The position numbers and the translations under genes were made by a program. Shown here piece after piece: positions 9,745 through 18,265 of a stretch of 64,000 nt of DNA (position 1 is the first letter of the stretch; each line of letters starts with the position of its first letter). A model generated the notes under the pieces. It was not told where the DNA came from and searched no databases. It saw only the letters and a list, made by a program, of their open reading frames with translations. Origin of the DNA: Methanobrevibacter thaueri (GTDB taxonomy: Archaea > Methanobacteriota > Methanobacteria > Methanobacteriales > Methanobacteriaceae); assembly GCF_015062915.1 (NCBI RefSeq), contig NZ_SUTJ01000004.1, positions 62,001-126,000 of the forward strand. The letters run 5' to 3'.

Positions 9745-10377
9745 ATGAAAAAAATAACTCGTAAAAAGCATTTGGAAATGAGGCTTCAGTCAATTCCGAC
9801 TCATCCGAAACCGAAGGTTGGCCTTGAACAGTACACCACCCCTTCTGTCATTGCTTCCGACTTGATTTGGAATGCGTATTCATTGGGGGATGTTGAAAAC
9901 AGAAACATTGTTGATTTGGGCTGCGGCACAGGTGTATTTGCAATAGGCTCAGCACTTATGGGGGCTAATCTCTCAGTTGGTATAGATGTCGATGAGGATT
10001 CAATAGACTTGGCGATGGAGGTTAAGGATAAGCTGAAAGTCGACAATGCAGATTTCATTGCATGTGATATCTGTGAATTTGATGAACCCTTCGATGCAGA
10101 TACTGTGTTTCAAAACCCTCCCTTCGGATCACAGAAAAATGCCGATTCCGGCCAGGATTTAAAGTTCATACAAAGGGCAATCAGATTTGATCCTCAAGTA
10201 TTGTACTCTTTCCACATGGCATCTACAGAAGAGTTTTTGATAAAATACTATAATGACAATAATCTTGAAATAACCCATATTTTCAGGTATAAATTTCCAA
10301 TTCCGAAAATCTATGATTTTCACACAAAAGAAAAGCGTGATGTTGATGTTATTGTCATAAGGGCCGAACTAAAATAA
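9745..10377 (+). CDS. METTL5-like RNA N6-adenine methyltransferase
   Basis: This 210-residue class I SAM methyltransferase has motif I DLGCGTGVFAIG (57-68) and the N6-adenine signature NPPFGSQ (124-130). The N-terminal HLEMRLQSI...PKPKVGLEQYTTP segment is characteristic of METTL5, which in eukaryotes methylates a single adenosine in small-subunit rRNA with TRMT112. An archaeal rRNA target is inferred. No clear ribosome binding site precedes the ATG, and it may be leaderless. It is divergent from pycA across a 64-base AT-rich gap. A T-run at 10382-10388 follows the stop. Confidence 0.85.
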   Translation: MKKITRKKHLEMRLQSIPTHPKPKVGLEQYTTPSVIASDLIWNAYSLGDVENRNIVDLGCGTGVFAIGSALMGANLSVGIDVDEDSIDLAMEVKDKLKVDNADFIACDICEFDEPFDADTVFQNPPFGSQKNADSGQDLKFIQRAIRFDPQVLYSFHMASTEEFLIKYYNDNNLEITHIFRYKFPIPKIYDFHTKEKRDVDVIVIRAELK

Positions 10378-10421
10378 TTTATTTTTTTAAAATTCTCATT
10401 TTTAACCCTAAAAAACAATAC

Positions 10422-10430
10422 CTTTATATA
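10422..10430 (+). promoter_or_regulatory. TATA box upstream of the SPOUT methyltransferase gene (distal)
   Basis: CTTTATATA matches the archaeal TATA consensus with a purine-rich BRE-like stretch before it. The predicted start of transcription is near 10453, which would give a leader of about 130 bases before the SPOUT gene. That leader contains the small hairpin GTAGC/GCTAC. Confidence 0.5.
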
Positions 10431-10574
10431 GTGGATTGCACATATTTTATATTAATATATTCTCTGAGTATAAAAAAGTTGGTAGCAAAATGAAGCTACA
10501 GATATTATAACTGATATAATATTTTGTAAATGTGTAAGTCTATTTAGTGATAGCTATATAAATGTAGGGTAATC

Positions 10575-10582
10575 TTTATATA
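10575..10582 (+). promoter_or_regulatory. TATA box upstream of the SPOUT methyltransferase gene (proximal)
   Basis: TTTATATA is centred near 10578, so transcription would begin near 10605. That is downstream of the ATG at 10589 and almost exactly at the in-frame ATG at 10607, which would make the transcript leaderless from the second ATG. Confidence 0.45.
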
Positions 10583-10588
10583 GTTTAC

Positions 10589-11434
10589 ATGCCAAATGTA
10601 TTACTAATGTATAAAGATGAGCTATCTATATTTATTCCAAACTCATTTCTTTCTGAGTCTAAAGATCTTAAAATTCGTACTTATAAAGTGGGAATTATAG
10701 CAAGAGCTTTAGCTATTTTTAAAGCAGATAATGTGATTATCTACAATGATACTCACGAAAAAAACGAAGATGGGAAAGAGGATGGAGCTTTTATTGCAGA
10801 AGTTTTGAATTATATGAATACACCTCAATACTTGAGGAAACAAGCTATTCCTATTAAGGCAGAACTTAAGCATGTGGGCATCCTTCCGCCGCTTAGGACT
10901 CCTCATCATCCTGTTAATAGTCAACCAGACGTGGGTGATTATAGACAAGGTTTCACTGTTAAAAGAAATAAGAAAGGAACTTATGTTGATATAGGTATGG
11001 ATAAACTTGCATTCTGTAAAGAGCAACTTACAGTCAAGAAAATTTTTGACTTTAAGATTACTAAAATTGCTAAGAAAGAAGTAATAGTCACACCTGATAA
11101 ACCAGATGACGTTTACTGGGGATACAAAGTGATCTCCTCTAATAAGAGTCTTAAAAATAGCTTAAAATTAATTAAACCTGATCTTGTTGTGGAAACTACA
11201 AGATACGGAGATTATATTGATTCTATTTTTGATGAATTAAAGCATAAAGTAGATGAATGTAAAAGTATTGCTATTTTATTTGGTGGCCCTTATTCTTCAA
11301 TTTCAGAAGATGTTTCCAATCCAAACTGGGATTTATTTAAGGTAAATACCCTTCCTGGACAAGGAACTGAAACTGTTAGAACTGAAGAGGCAGTTGTCGC
11401 TACACTTTCTTTATTTAACTTTATGAGATTTTAA
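10589..11434 (+). CDS. SPOUT-family RNA methyltransferase (DUF171/SPOUT1-like)
   Basis: This 281-residue protein belongs to the archaeal/eukaryal SPOUT group (C9orf114/SPOUT1, DUF171). It begins with LSIFIPNSFLSES, followed by KIRTYKVGIIARA, and has the knot-region glycine-rich motifs ILFGGPYSS and NTLPGQGTETVRTEEA near the C terminus. Related proteins are predicted rRNA uridine methyltransferases with an inserted OB-like domain. In Methanobacteriales it sits immediately before rpl3, fitting a ribosome role. The ATG at 10607 is a credible alternative start because of the proximal TATA box. No strong ribosome binding site is seen for either ATG. Confidence 0.85.
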   Translation: MPNVLLMYKDELSIFIPNSFLSESKDLKIRTYKVGIIARALAIFKADNVIIYNDTHEKNEDGKEDGAFIAEVLNYMNTPQYLRKQAIPIKAELKHVGILPPLRTPHHPVNSQPDVGDYRQGFTVKRNKKGTYVDIGMDKLAFCKEQLTVKKIFDFKITKIAKKEVIVTPDKPDDVYWGYKVISSNKSLKNSLKLIKPDLVVETTRYGDYIDSIFDELKHKVDECKSIAILFGGPYSSISEDVSNPNWDLFKVNTLPGQGTETVRTEEAVVATLSLFNFMRF

Positions 11435-11765
11435 TTCTCTTTATAACTTATTAGTTTTACACGCTAATAGATAACTTGCTCAACTTTTTATACAGATTAT
11501 ATTTTTAGGACTCCCTAGAAATATGCTTAGCACAGAATGATTTATACATTGAATATATTCTTCATTGTGCTCCAATTTGGCTAAACTCAATGGAATATAT
11601 TGTGATTTAATGTTTATCTAGTTATAAACTTGTTTATGGCTATTTATCATTTAGATGAATTTATTTCATCAAAACTTGTTTAATGGCTTTTAATTAAGCT
11701 GTTAATTCAAAAAAATTAAAATAATTAAAAAATAAGGAAAAATATTAATAAGGAGGTTAAATTAA
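11435..11765 (+). promoter_or_regulatory. 331-base structured leader/promoter region of the rpl3 superoperon
   Basis: No gene is seen. The region holds an imperfect hairpin AGCACA-ATGA/TCAT-TGTGCT (11529-11571), a perfect hairpin GATGAA/TTCATC (11654-11670), a near-identical direct repeat AAACTTGTTTATGGCT (11626-11641) and AAACTTGTTTAATGGCT (11672-11688), and AAGGAGG just before the rpl3 ATG. AT-rich TATA-like stretches occur near 11488-11500 and 11570-11610. A regulated leader or a small RNA gene is possible. Confidence 0.4.
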
Positions 11766-12776
11766 ATGGTTAGACATCATCAGCCAAGAAAAGGGTCTGT
11801 TGCTTTTAGTCCAAGAAAAAGAGCAGCAAAAGAAACCCCTAGAGTAAAATCTTGGCCAAAATCAGATGAACCAAAATTACTAGGCCTCGCAGGTTATAAA
11901 GTCGGTATGACTCACGCTTTAGTCACTGATACTGATAAAAACTCTCCAACCCAAGGTATGGAAGTTTTCACTCCAGTAACCGTATTGGAAGTACCTCCGG
12001 TCGTAGTAATGGGAATTAGAGCTTATGAAAAAACTTCTCGTGGTTTGAAAGTAATCACCGAAGTACTTGCAGACAATTTAGATCAAGAACTTTCCAGGAA
12101 GATTTCCCTTCCTAAAGAATACAATAAATCTGAAGCTATTGCAAAAATACAAGGTGCATTAGAAAACACAGAAGAAATTAGAGTCTTAGTACACACAAAT
12201 CCAAAAGTAACTAGCGTACCTAAGAAGAAACCAGATATATTTGAATGTGGAATTGGAGGAGCAAATCCTGAAGAAAAATTAAATACCGCATTAGAATTAT
12301 TAGGTAACGAAGTAAAAGCTAGTGAAATCTTCAATGAAGGCGAATTTGTTGATGCAATTGCAACTACAAAAGGAAAAGGATTCCAAGGTGTAGTAAAAAG
12401 ATGGGGAATTAGAATTCAATATGGTAAAGCTGTAAGAGCAGGTAAAGGAAGACACGTCGGTTCCATTGGTCCTTGGACACCAAGAAGAACCATGTGGACT
12501 GTAGCTCAAGCAGGTCAAATGGGTTACCACAAAAGAACTGAATTCAATAAAAGGATTTTAAAAATCGCATCAGCTGATGAAGTTGACCAAATCAACCCAG
12601 ATGGTGGATTTGTAAAATACGGACTTGTCAAAAACGATTATGTCTTAGTTAAAGGTTCCTTACCAGGTCCTTCCAAAAGATTAGTAATCTTAAGACAACC
12701 TATAAGACCTAATAATAAAGCTGAGGATATACCTCAAATCAACTACATTAGTACAAAATCTAAACAAGGGGTATAA
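11766..12776 (+). CDS. rpl3: Large ribosomal subunit protein uL3
   Basis: This 336-residue archaeal/eukaryal-type L3 begins MVRHHQPRKGSVAFSPRKRA and contains the conserved AGYKVGMTHALV and GKGFQGVVKRWG segments, with the loop that reaches toward the peptidyl transferase centre near RRTMWTVAQAGQMG. It helps start assembly of the 50S subunit. AGGAGG lies nine bases before the ATG. It is the first ribosomal gene of the superoperon and is followed after two bases by rpl4. Confidence 0.98.
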   Translation: MVRHHQPRKGSVAFSPRKRAAKETPRVKSWPKSDEPKLLGLAGYKVGMTHALVTDTDKNSPTQGMEVFTPVTVLEVPPVVVMGIRAYEKTSRGLKVITEVLADNLDQELSRKISLPKEYNKSEAIAKIQGALENTEEIRVLVHTNPKVTSVPKKKPDIFECGIGGANPEEKLNTALELLGNEVKASEIFNEGEFVDAIATTKGKGFQGVVKRWGIRIQYGKAVRAGKGRHVGSIGPWTPRRTMWTVAQAGQMGYHKRTEFNKRILKIASADEVDQINPDGGFVKYGLVKNDYVLVKGSLPGPSKRLVILRQPIRPNNKAEDIPQINYISTKSKQGV

Positions 12777-12778
12777 TC

Positions 12779-13543
12779 ATGAAAGTTAATGTTTATTCTA
12801 TTAATGGGGAAGTCAAAGAAGAAATTGAACTTCCAGCTATTTTTGATGAAGTGTACAGACCAGATTTAATCAAAAGAGCAGTGCTCTCTGCACAATCTGC
12901 TAGAGTACAACCATGGGGTAATGACCCAATGGCAGGTAAAAGAACTTCCGCTAAAGGATGGGGTTCAGGTAGAGGTACCGCAAGAGTTCCTAGGATTAAA
13001 AATGGTTCAAGAGCAGCTTTCGTACCAATGGCTATCGGTGGTAGACAAGCACACCCTACAAGAGCTGAAAAGAATCATCATGAAAAAATCAACATAAAAG
13101 AAAGAAGATTTGCAATCAGATCTGCTGTTGCAGCAACCACCAACAAAGAGATTGTTGAAAACAGAGGTCACGTTGTAGATGATTTAGCTCAAGTGCCTAT
13201 CATTGTTGAAGATGATATTGAAGAAGTAAAAACTACTAAACAAACTCGTGAAATCTTTGAAAAATTAGGAGTTTACGATGATATCATCCGTGCTAAAGAA
13301 GGTAAAAGAATCAGAGCTGGTAGAGGTAAAACAAGAGGAAGAAAATACAAAAAAGTAAAAGGGCCTCTCGTTGTAGTCGGTGAAGACAAAGGAATTTCCT
13401 TAGGTGCAAGAAACCACGCTGGTGTAGATGTTGTGGTTGTTGAAAACCTAAACGCTGAATTATTAGCACCAGGTACTCACCCAGGAAGACTCACAGTCTA
13501 TACCAAATCAGCTGTTGAAAAGTTAGGAGGTTTATTCCAATAA
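12779..13543 (+). CDS. rpl4: Large ribosomal subunit protein uL4
   Basis: This 254-residue archaeal-type L4 has the loop residues QPWGNDPMAGKRTSAKGWG that line the exit tunnel and bind 23S rRNA. It follows rpl3 after two bases. The end of the gene forms a 5-bp stem TCCAA/TTGGA with the stop codon in the loop (13536-13550), a small version of the stop-codon hairpins seen elsewhere in the window. Confidence 0.98.
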   Translation: MKVNVYSINGEVKEEIELPAIFDEVYRPDLIKRAVLSAQSARVQPWGNDPMAGKRTSAKGWGSGRGTARVPRIKNGSRAAFVPMAIGGRQAHPTRAEKNHHEKINIKERRFAIRSAVAATTNKEIVENRGHVVDDLAQVPIIVEDDIEEVKTTKQTREIFEKLGVYDDIIRAKEGKRIRAGRGKTRGRKYKKVKGPLVVVGEDKGISLGARNHAGVDVVVVENLNAELLAPGTHPGRLTVYTKSAVEKLGGLFQ

Positions 13544-13567
13544 TCTTGGATAAATAAGGTGATTATT

Positions 13568-13828
13568 ATGGATTCATATTCAGTTATTATTAAACCTCAT
13601 GTTACTGAGAAGACCATGAACTTAATCGATTTAAATAATGAGATTGCATTCGTTGTCGACCGTAAAGCTAACAAAAAACAAATCAAATACGCTTTCGAAG
13701 ACTTATACGAAGAAAAAGTAGAAAGAGTCAACACTCACATTACTACTAAAGGTGTTAAAGTAGCATATATCAAACTTGTTGAAGAAGAAATGGCAGAAGA
13801 ACTTGCTGTCAGATTAGGAGTATTCTAA
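13568..13828 (+). CDS. rpl23: Large ribosomal subunit protein uL23
   Basis: This 86-residue protein has the L23 N terminus KPHVTEKTMNLI and the rRNA-binding loop ANKKQIKYAFEDLY. L23 surrounds the tunnel exit and docks SRP and the translocon. The frame is open from a GTG at 13559, but that GTG belongs to the AAGGTG ribosome binding site, so the ATG at 13568 is taken as the start. It is 24 bases after rpl4. Confidence 0.97.
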   Translation: MDSYSVIIKPHVTEKTMNLIDLNNEIAFVVDRKANKKQIKYAFEDLYEEKVERVNTHITTKGVKVAYIKLVEEEMAEELAVRLGVF

Positions 13829-13841
13829 GGAGGAATGAAAT

Positions 13842-14567
13842 ATGGGAAAACGATTAATCCACCAAAGAAGAGGAAGAGGAACTCCTGCTCACCGTGTTGC
13901 TTCTCATCGTTTTAAAGATAAAATCAAATACAGATCTTACGATGCATTAGAAAAAGAAGGTAGTATCAAAGGTAAAGTCATTGACATTGTTCACGACCCA
14001 GCAAGAACCGCTCCAATTGCAGAAGTTAAATTTGAAAACGGTGAAAGGAAATTCATCTTAGCACCAGAAAGCATTCAAGTTGATGATGAAATCGAATGCG
14101 GTATTTCTGCTCCTATCAAATTCGGTAATACTTTACCACTTGCTGAAATTCCTGAAGGTACTCCAATCTATGATATCGAAAACACTCCTGGAGATGGAGG
14201 TCGTTTTGTAAGATCTTCCGGAACTTACGCTAATGTTGTTACTCATGATGCTAACCAAACTGTTGTTGAATTACCATCTGGGGAATTAAAATACTTAAAT
14301 CCTAACTGCCGTGCTAGTATTGGTGTAGTAGCTGGTGGAGGAAGAAAAGATAAACCATTCCTTAAAGCAGGTAAAAAATGGCATGCTTACAAAGCTAAAG
14401 GTAAGAAATTCATGACTGTAAGAGGAGTAGCTATGAACGCTGTAGATCACCCTCACGGGGGAGGTAACAGACAACATCCTGGTCGTCCAACTACTGTTTC
14501 AAGACATGCACCACCAGGAAGAAAAGTTGGTTCAATTGCAGCTAAGAGAACAGGTTTAAAAAGATAG
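13842..14567 (+). CDS. rpl2: Large ribosomal subunit protein uL2
   Basis: This 241-residue L2 has the hallmark AMNAVDHPHGGGN motif near the C terminus, close to the peptidyl transferase centre, and the RNA-binding domain GRGTPAHR at the start. It is needed for subunit association. AAGGAGG precedes the ATG and the gene follows rpl23 after 13 bases. Confidence 0.98.
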   Translation: MGKRLIHQRRGRGTPAHRVASHRFKDKIKYRSYDALEKEGSIKGKVIDIVHDPARTAPIAEVKFENGERKFILAPESIQVDDEIECGISAPIKFGNTLPLAEIPEGTPIYDIENTPGDGGRFVRSSGTYANVVTHDANQTVVELPSGELKYLNPNCRASIGVVAGGGRKDKPFLKAGKKWHAYKAKGKKFMTVRGVAMNAVDHPHGGGNRQHPGRPTTVSRHAPPGRKVGSIAAKRTGLKR

Positions 14568-14582
14568 ATAGAGGGTGTTTCA

Positions 14583-14993
14583 TTGGCAAGAAAAATATTT
14601 AAATATAAAGGTTATACTCTTGAAGAACTTCAAGCAATGTCCTTAGAGGAAGTAATGGAATTACTCCCTGCAAGACAAAGAAGATCTTTAAAAAGAGGAT
14701 TCTTACCAAGACAACAAATTGTTTTGGATAAAATGAGAAAATTGAATAAAGAAGGAACTAAAGATGGCCGTCCTGTTGTAATCAGGACCCATTGTAGAGA
14801 CATGATTGTTATACCTGAAATGGTTGGAACCACTTTCGGTATTTATGATGGTCAAAACTTTGTGGAAGTAACTATTGCACCTGAAATGATCGGACATTAT
14901 TTCGGTGAATACGCACCAACCAGAAAAATGGTTCAACACGGAGACCCAGGTATGGGTGCTACAAGATCATCCATGTTTGTACCACTTAAATAA
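14583..14993 (+). CDS. rps19: Small ribosomal subunit protein uS19
   Basis: This 136-residue archaeal/eukaryal S19 carries the conserved [17 protein letters not shown] and [12 protein letters not shown] segments that place it in the small-subunit head near the A-site finger. Translation starts at TTG (14583), supported by GAGGGTG a few bases upstream and by the residues [10 protein letters not shown] that follow. Fifteen bases separate it from rpl2. Confidence 0.97.
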   Translation: MARKIFKYKGYTLEELQAMSLEEVMELLPARQRRSLKRGFLPRQQIVLDKMRKLNKEGTKDGRPVVIRTHCRDMIVIPEMVGTTFGIYDGQNFVEVTIAPEMIGHYFGEYAPTRKMVQHGDPGMGATRSSMFVPLK

Positions 14994-15005
14994 GGAGATT
15001 AGAAC

Positions 15006-15470
15006 ATGGCTAACAAATATGCTTATAATGAAGAAGTTGATGAAGCAAAAACTGCACGTGCTATGGCAAAATCTCTTAAGATTTCCCCTAAGCACAGTGT
15101 TGAGATTTGCAGTGCAATCAGAGGAATGGAAGTAGGTAAAGCTAAAGCTTACTTAGAAGATGTTATTGAAATGAAAAAATCTGTTCCTTTCAAAAGACAC
15201 AACAAAAAAGTTGGTCACAGAAAAGGACAAGAAGGATGGGCTGCTGGTAGATACCCTGTAAAAGCTGCAGAACAAATCTTAAAAGTATTAGAAAACGCTG
15301 AAGCTAACGCAGAGTACAAAGGTATGGACACTGAAAAATTAGTCATTGAACATATCTCATCCCACAGAGGAGTTGTTATTCCTGGTTACATCCCAAGAGC
15401 ATTCGGTAGAATGACTCCATTCAATACTCCAACTACTCATATTCAAATTGTATTACAGGAGGCTAACTAA
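15006..15470 (+). CDS. rpl22: Large ribosomal subunit protein uL22
   Basis: This 154-residue archaeal L22 has the segments [12 protein letters not shown] and [20 protein letters not shown], with the basic hairpin that enters the exit tunnel. AAGGAG precedes the ATG. Its stop codon overlaps the start of rps3 by one base (TAATG), which indicates translational coupling. Confidence 0.98.
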   Translation: MANKYAYNEEVDEAKTARAMAKSLKISPKHSVEICSAIRGMEVGKAKAYLEDVIEMKKSVPFKRHNKKVGHRKGQEGWAAGRYPVKAAEQILKVLENAEANAEYKGMDTEKLVIEHISSHRGVVIPGYIPRAFGRMTPFNTPTTHIQIVLQEAN

Positions 15471-16225
15471 TGATAGAAAAAGATTTTGTCCAAGAAGGCC
15501 TTAGAAGAACTAGAATTGATGAATACTTAGAAAAAGAACTTGAAAGAGCTGGATACGGTGGTATGGAAGTTCAAATCACACCTTTAGGTACCATGGTTAT
15601 TGTTTACGCAGAAAGACCTGGTATGGTAATTGGTAGAGGTGGAAAAAACGTAAGATCTATCACTAACGTTCTTAAAACTGAATTTGGATTAGACAATCCT
15701 CAAATTGAAGTTAAAGAAGTTGAAGTTCCTGAACTCAACCCAAAAATCATGGCTTACAAAATTTCTAACATGTTACAAAGAGGTATGCACTTCAGAAGAG
15801 TAGCTTACTCTACTATCCGTAGGATCATGGGTGCAGGAGCTCAAGGTGTAGAAGTTACTATTTCTGGTAAAATCAGAGGTTCTAGATCTGCTGTAGCAAA
15901 ATTCGTAGAAGGATACATCAAAAAATGTGGAGAACCTTCCATCAGATTAGTAGAAGAAGGTTTCGCTACTGCTGAATTAAAACCTGGTGTATTAGGTATT
16001 TATGTAAGAATTATGCCTCCGGAAACTGTATTGCCTGATTCAGTCGAAATTCTTCCTCCAAAAATGATCATTGAAGAAGATGGCGATGTCATCGAAGAAG
16101 AAATCGATGTTGAAACTGAAGAAGTCATCGAAGAAGAAATCATTGAGGAAATCGAAGATCTTGACGAATTAGAAGAAGTTGTTGAAGAAGAATCTACTGA
16201 AGAAGTAGAGGAAGACGATAGTTAA
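15470..16225 (+). CDS. rps3: Small ribosomal subunit protein uS3 with a long acidic tail
   Basis: This 251-residue S3 has the type II KH motif VIGRGGKNVRSIT (about 59-71) and the mRNA-entry basic segment GSRSAVAKFVEGYIK. After about residue 200 the protein becomes an almost uninterrupted run of Glu, Asp, Ile and Val to the C terminus. Shorter acidic tails occur in archaeal S3 proteins; this one is long and low in complexity. The gene starts inside the rpl22 stop codon. Confidence 0.97.
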   Translation: MIEKDFVQEGLRRTRIDEYLEKELERAGYGGMEVQITPLGTMVIVYAERPGMVIGRGGKNVRSITNVLKTEFGLDNPQIEVKEVEVPELNPKIMAYKISNMLQRGMHFRRVAYSTIRRIMGAGAQGVEVTISGKIRGSRSAVAKFVEGYIKKCGEPSIRLVEEGFATAELKPGVLGIYVRIMPPETVLPDSVEILPPKMIIEEDGDVIEEEIDVETEEVIEEEIIEEIEDLDELEEVVEEESTEEVEEDDS

Positions 16226-16261
16226 ATATTTAAATTTAATTATCCCAAAAGAGTTGGAACA

Positions 16262-16468
16262 ATGGCGATTTTAAGAAGTAAAGAAATTTGGGACATGGAA
16301 GTTGATGAGATTCAAGACAAATTAGTTGAACTCAGAACTGAATTATCCAAAAACGTTTCTAAAAGTGCAGCTGCTGGGGTAGTTGAAAACCCTGGAAAAA
16401 TTAGAGAATTAAAAAGAACAATTGCTCGTGTTCTTACAATTTTAAATGAAAAACAAAAGGAGAATTAA
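16262..16468 (+). CDS. rpl29: Large ribosomal subunit protein uL29
   Basis: This 68-residue two-helix protein has the L29 patterns ELRTELSKN and GKIRELKRTIARVLTILNEK. It sits at the tunnel exit next to L23. Thirty-six AT-rich bases separate it from rps3. Its stop codon is directly followed by the SUI1 start with no gap. Confidence 0.97.
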   Translation: MAILRSKEIWDMEVDEIQDKLVELRTELSKNVSKSAAAGVVENPGKIRELKRTIARVLTILNEKQKEN

Positions 16469-16807
16469 ATGTCAAAAATCTGTGATGTATGTGGGCTTCC
16501 TGAAGAACTTTGTGTTTGCGAAGAAATTGCACGTGAAGTTCAGACTCTAAAAGTATTTACAGTTAGAAGAAGATTCGGAAAACTCATGACTATTATCGAA
16601 GGTATAGATGAACACGATATTGATATCAAAGAGCTAACAAAAACTCTTAAAGCAAAATGCGCTTGTGGAGGAACTGCTAAAAACGGTCAAATAGAACTTC
16701 AAGGTGATCACAAGGTCAAAGTGAAACAAGTTTTATCCGACATGGGTTTCTCTTCAGATACTATCGAAATTCGTGAATCCAAAAAGAACAATAAGAAAAG
16801 GAGATAA
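16469..16807 (+). CDS. sui1: Translation initiation factor aIF1 (SUI1)
   Basis: This 112-residue SUI1-fold protein starts with a cysteine cluster C5-x2-C8-x6-C15-x-C17 that is probably a zinc site, as in other archaeal aIF1 proteins. The SUI1 core follows, with GKLMTIIEGID, LKAKCACGGTAKNG and IELQGDHKVKVKQVL. aIF1 monitors start-codon recognition on the 30S subunit. Its place between rpl29 and rnp1 is typical of euryarchaea. Confidence 0.96.
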   Translation: MSKICDVCGLPEELCVCEEIAREVQTLKVFTVRRRFGKLMTIIEGIDEHDIDIKELTKTLKAKCACGGTAKNGQIELQGDHKVKVKQVLSDMGFSSDTIEIRESKKNNKKRR

Positions 16808-16892
16808 TTCATCTGTTCGATATGTTTTTCAATTAAATTTTGTAATTTTACTGCATAATTTATTGTAAATGTTACATTAAGAGATTGGGATT

Positions 16893-17171
16893 ATGATTAC
16901 TTCAAAGAATCTAGTGCATCATGAATTCATCGGTTTGGATGTGCATGCAACTAGCAAGAAGAACAAGTCTCTTAATTTAAAAGGAACTATAATTGATGAG
17001 ACAAAAAATACCATTAAGATTGAAGGAAGTGACAATATAGAAAGGGTTATTCCTAAAAAAGGTTCTATATTTGTCTTTGAAATTCCTAACGGGGAAAAAA
17101 TTGAAATTGATGGTGACATTTTGTCTATTCGTCCTGAAGATAGAATAAAAAAAAGGTTTAAAAAAATATAA
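16893..17171 (+). CDS. rnp1: Ribonuclease P protein component 1 (Rpp29/Pop4)
   Basis: This 92-residue Sm-like barrel protein has the family motif [13 protein letters not shown] and the [13 protein letters not shown] strand pair. With Rpp21 it binds the specificity domain of RNase P RNA and helps 5' processing of tRNA. It sits among ribosomal genes as in most euryarchaea. The 85-base gap after SUI1 is AT-rich with no gene seen. Confidence 0.96.
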   Translation: MITSKNLVHHEFIGLDVHATSKKNKSLNLKGTIIDETKNTIKIEGSDNIERVIPKKGSIFVFEIPNGEKIEIDGDILSIRPEDRIKKRFKKI

Positions 17172-17182
17172 ATGGTGATAAT

Positions 17183-17500
17183 ATGGTTGGGCTTAACGTT
17201 CAAGAACCAGAAACTACATGTGATGATCCTAACTGCCCATTTCACGGAACTTTGCCTGTAAGAGGCCAAGTTCTTGAAGGCATTGTTGTAAGTAACAAAG
17301 CAGAAAGGACTATTACTGTTGAACGTAGTTACTATAAATTCATTAAAAAATATGAAAGATACGAAAAGAGGAAATCTAAAATCAATGTTCACAAACCAGA
17401 TTGCTTAAATGTGAATGTTGGTGATTCTGTAAAAGTTGCAGAATGTAGACCATTAAGTAAAACTAAACATTTTGTTTTAGTTGAAGTTAAAGGAGAGTAA
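17183..17500 (+). CDS. rps17: Small ribosomal subunit protein uS17
   Basis: This 105-residue archaeal S17 has the N-terminal [10 protein letters not shown] segment (possible metal site), [14 protein letters not shown] and the C-terminal [17 protein letters not shown]. It binds helix 11 of 16S rRNA early in assembly. GGTGA precedes the ATG, and rpl14 begins five bases after the stop. Confidence 0.97.
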   Translation: MVGLNVQEPETTCDDPNCPFHGTLPVRGQVLEGIVVSNKAERTITVERSYYKFIKKYERYEKRKSKINVHKPDCLNVNVGDSVKVAECRPLSKTKHFVLVEVKGE

Positions 17501-17505
17501 TTATT

Positions 17506-17904
17506 ATGAAACCATTAACCTCAAGCATGACTAAAGCATTACCAATTGGAGCAAGACTCCAATGTGTTGACAATACTGGTGCTCGTGAAATCGAAATCAT
17601 TTCCGTAAAAGGATTCAAAGGTGTAAGAAGAAGGATCGACGTTGCTGGTGTTGGCGATTTAGTTGTTGCATCTGTTAAAAAAGGAACTGCAGATATGAGA
17701 AGAGAAGTTGTTAATGCAGTTGTAGTAAGACAAAAAAAGGAATATAGACGTGCTGATGGTCTTCGTGTTAAATTTGAAGATAATGCTGCAGTTATTATTA
17801 CTCCTGAAGGAATATTAAAAGGATCTGAAATCAGAGGTCCTGTTGCTAAAGAAGCAGCTGACAGATGGCCTAGTGTTGGTAGTGCAGCAAGTATTTTAGT
17901 ATAA
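17506..17904 (+). CDS. rpl14: Large ribosomal subunit protein uL14
   Basis: This 132-residue L14 has [19 protein letters not shown] and the C-terminal [14 protein letters not shown]. It forms part of the GTPase-facing side of the 50S subunit and contacts the 30S. A GGAG site precedes the ATG. Confidence 0.98.
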   Translation: MKPLTSSMTKALPIGARLQCVDNTGAREIEIISVKGFKGVRRRIDVAGVGDLVVASVKKGTADMRREVVNAVVVRQKKEYRRADGLRVKFEDNAAVIITPEGILKGSEIRGPVAKEAADRWPSVGSAASILV

Positions 17905-17913
17905 GGTGAAAAA

Positions 17914-18264
17914 ATGTCAATTCAACCAAGAAAACAAAGAAAAGCTCGTTACAATGCTCCTGCTCACGCACGTGGAAAATACCTCAGTGCTTCCTTAAGT
18001 AAAGATTTAAGAGAAAAAGTAGGCAAAAAATCTTTACCAGTAAGATCAGGAGACAAAGTTAGAGTAGTCCGTGGAGACTTTAAAGGACATGAAGGAGAAG
18101 TTCTCACTGTGGATTACAGTTCTTACAAAGTAACCATTGAAGAAGTTACTTTGGCTAAACCTGATGGAACCAGTTCATTTCTCCCAGTTGACCCATCTAA
18201 CTTAGTTATTATTGAAGCAGATTTAAAAGATGATAGAAGAATAAAAAATAAAGGAGATAATTAA
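17914..18264 (+). CDS. rpl24: Large ribosomal subunit protein uL24
   Basis: This 116-residue archaeal L24 (L26e-like) has the KOW motif [18 protein letters not shown] (about 46-63). It is one of the assembly initiator proteins of the 50S subunit. GGTGA precedes the ATG, and the stop is one base from the rps4e start. Confidence 0.97.
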   Translation: MSIQPRKQRKARYNAPAHARGKYLSASLSKDLREKVGKKSLPVRSGDKVRVVRGDFKGHEGEVLTVDYSSYKVTIEEVTLAKPDGTSSFLPVDPSNLVIIEADLKDDRRIKNKGDN

Positions 18265-18265
18265 T

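Noticed and set aside
11655..11693. 12-codon upstream frame before rpl3
   Set aside because: No ribosome binding site and very short; the hairpin there explains the sequence better.
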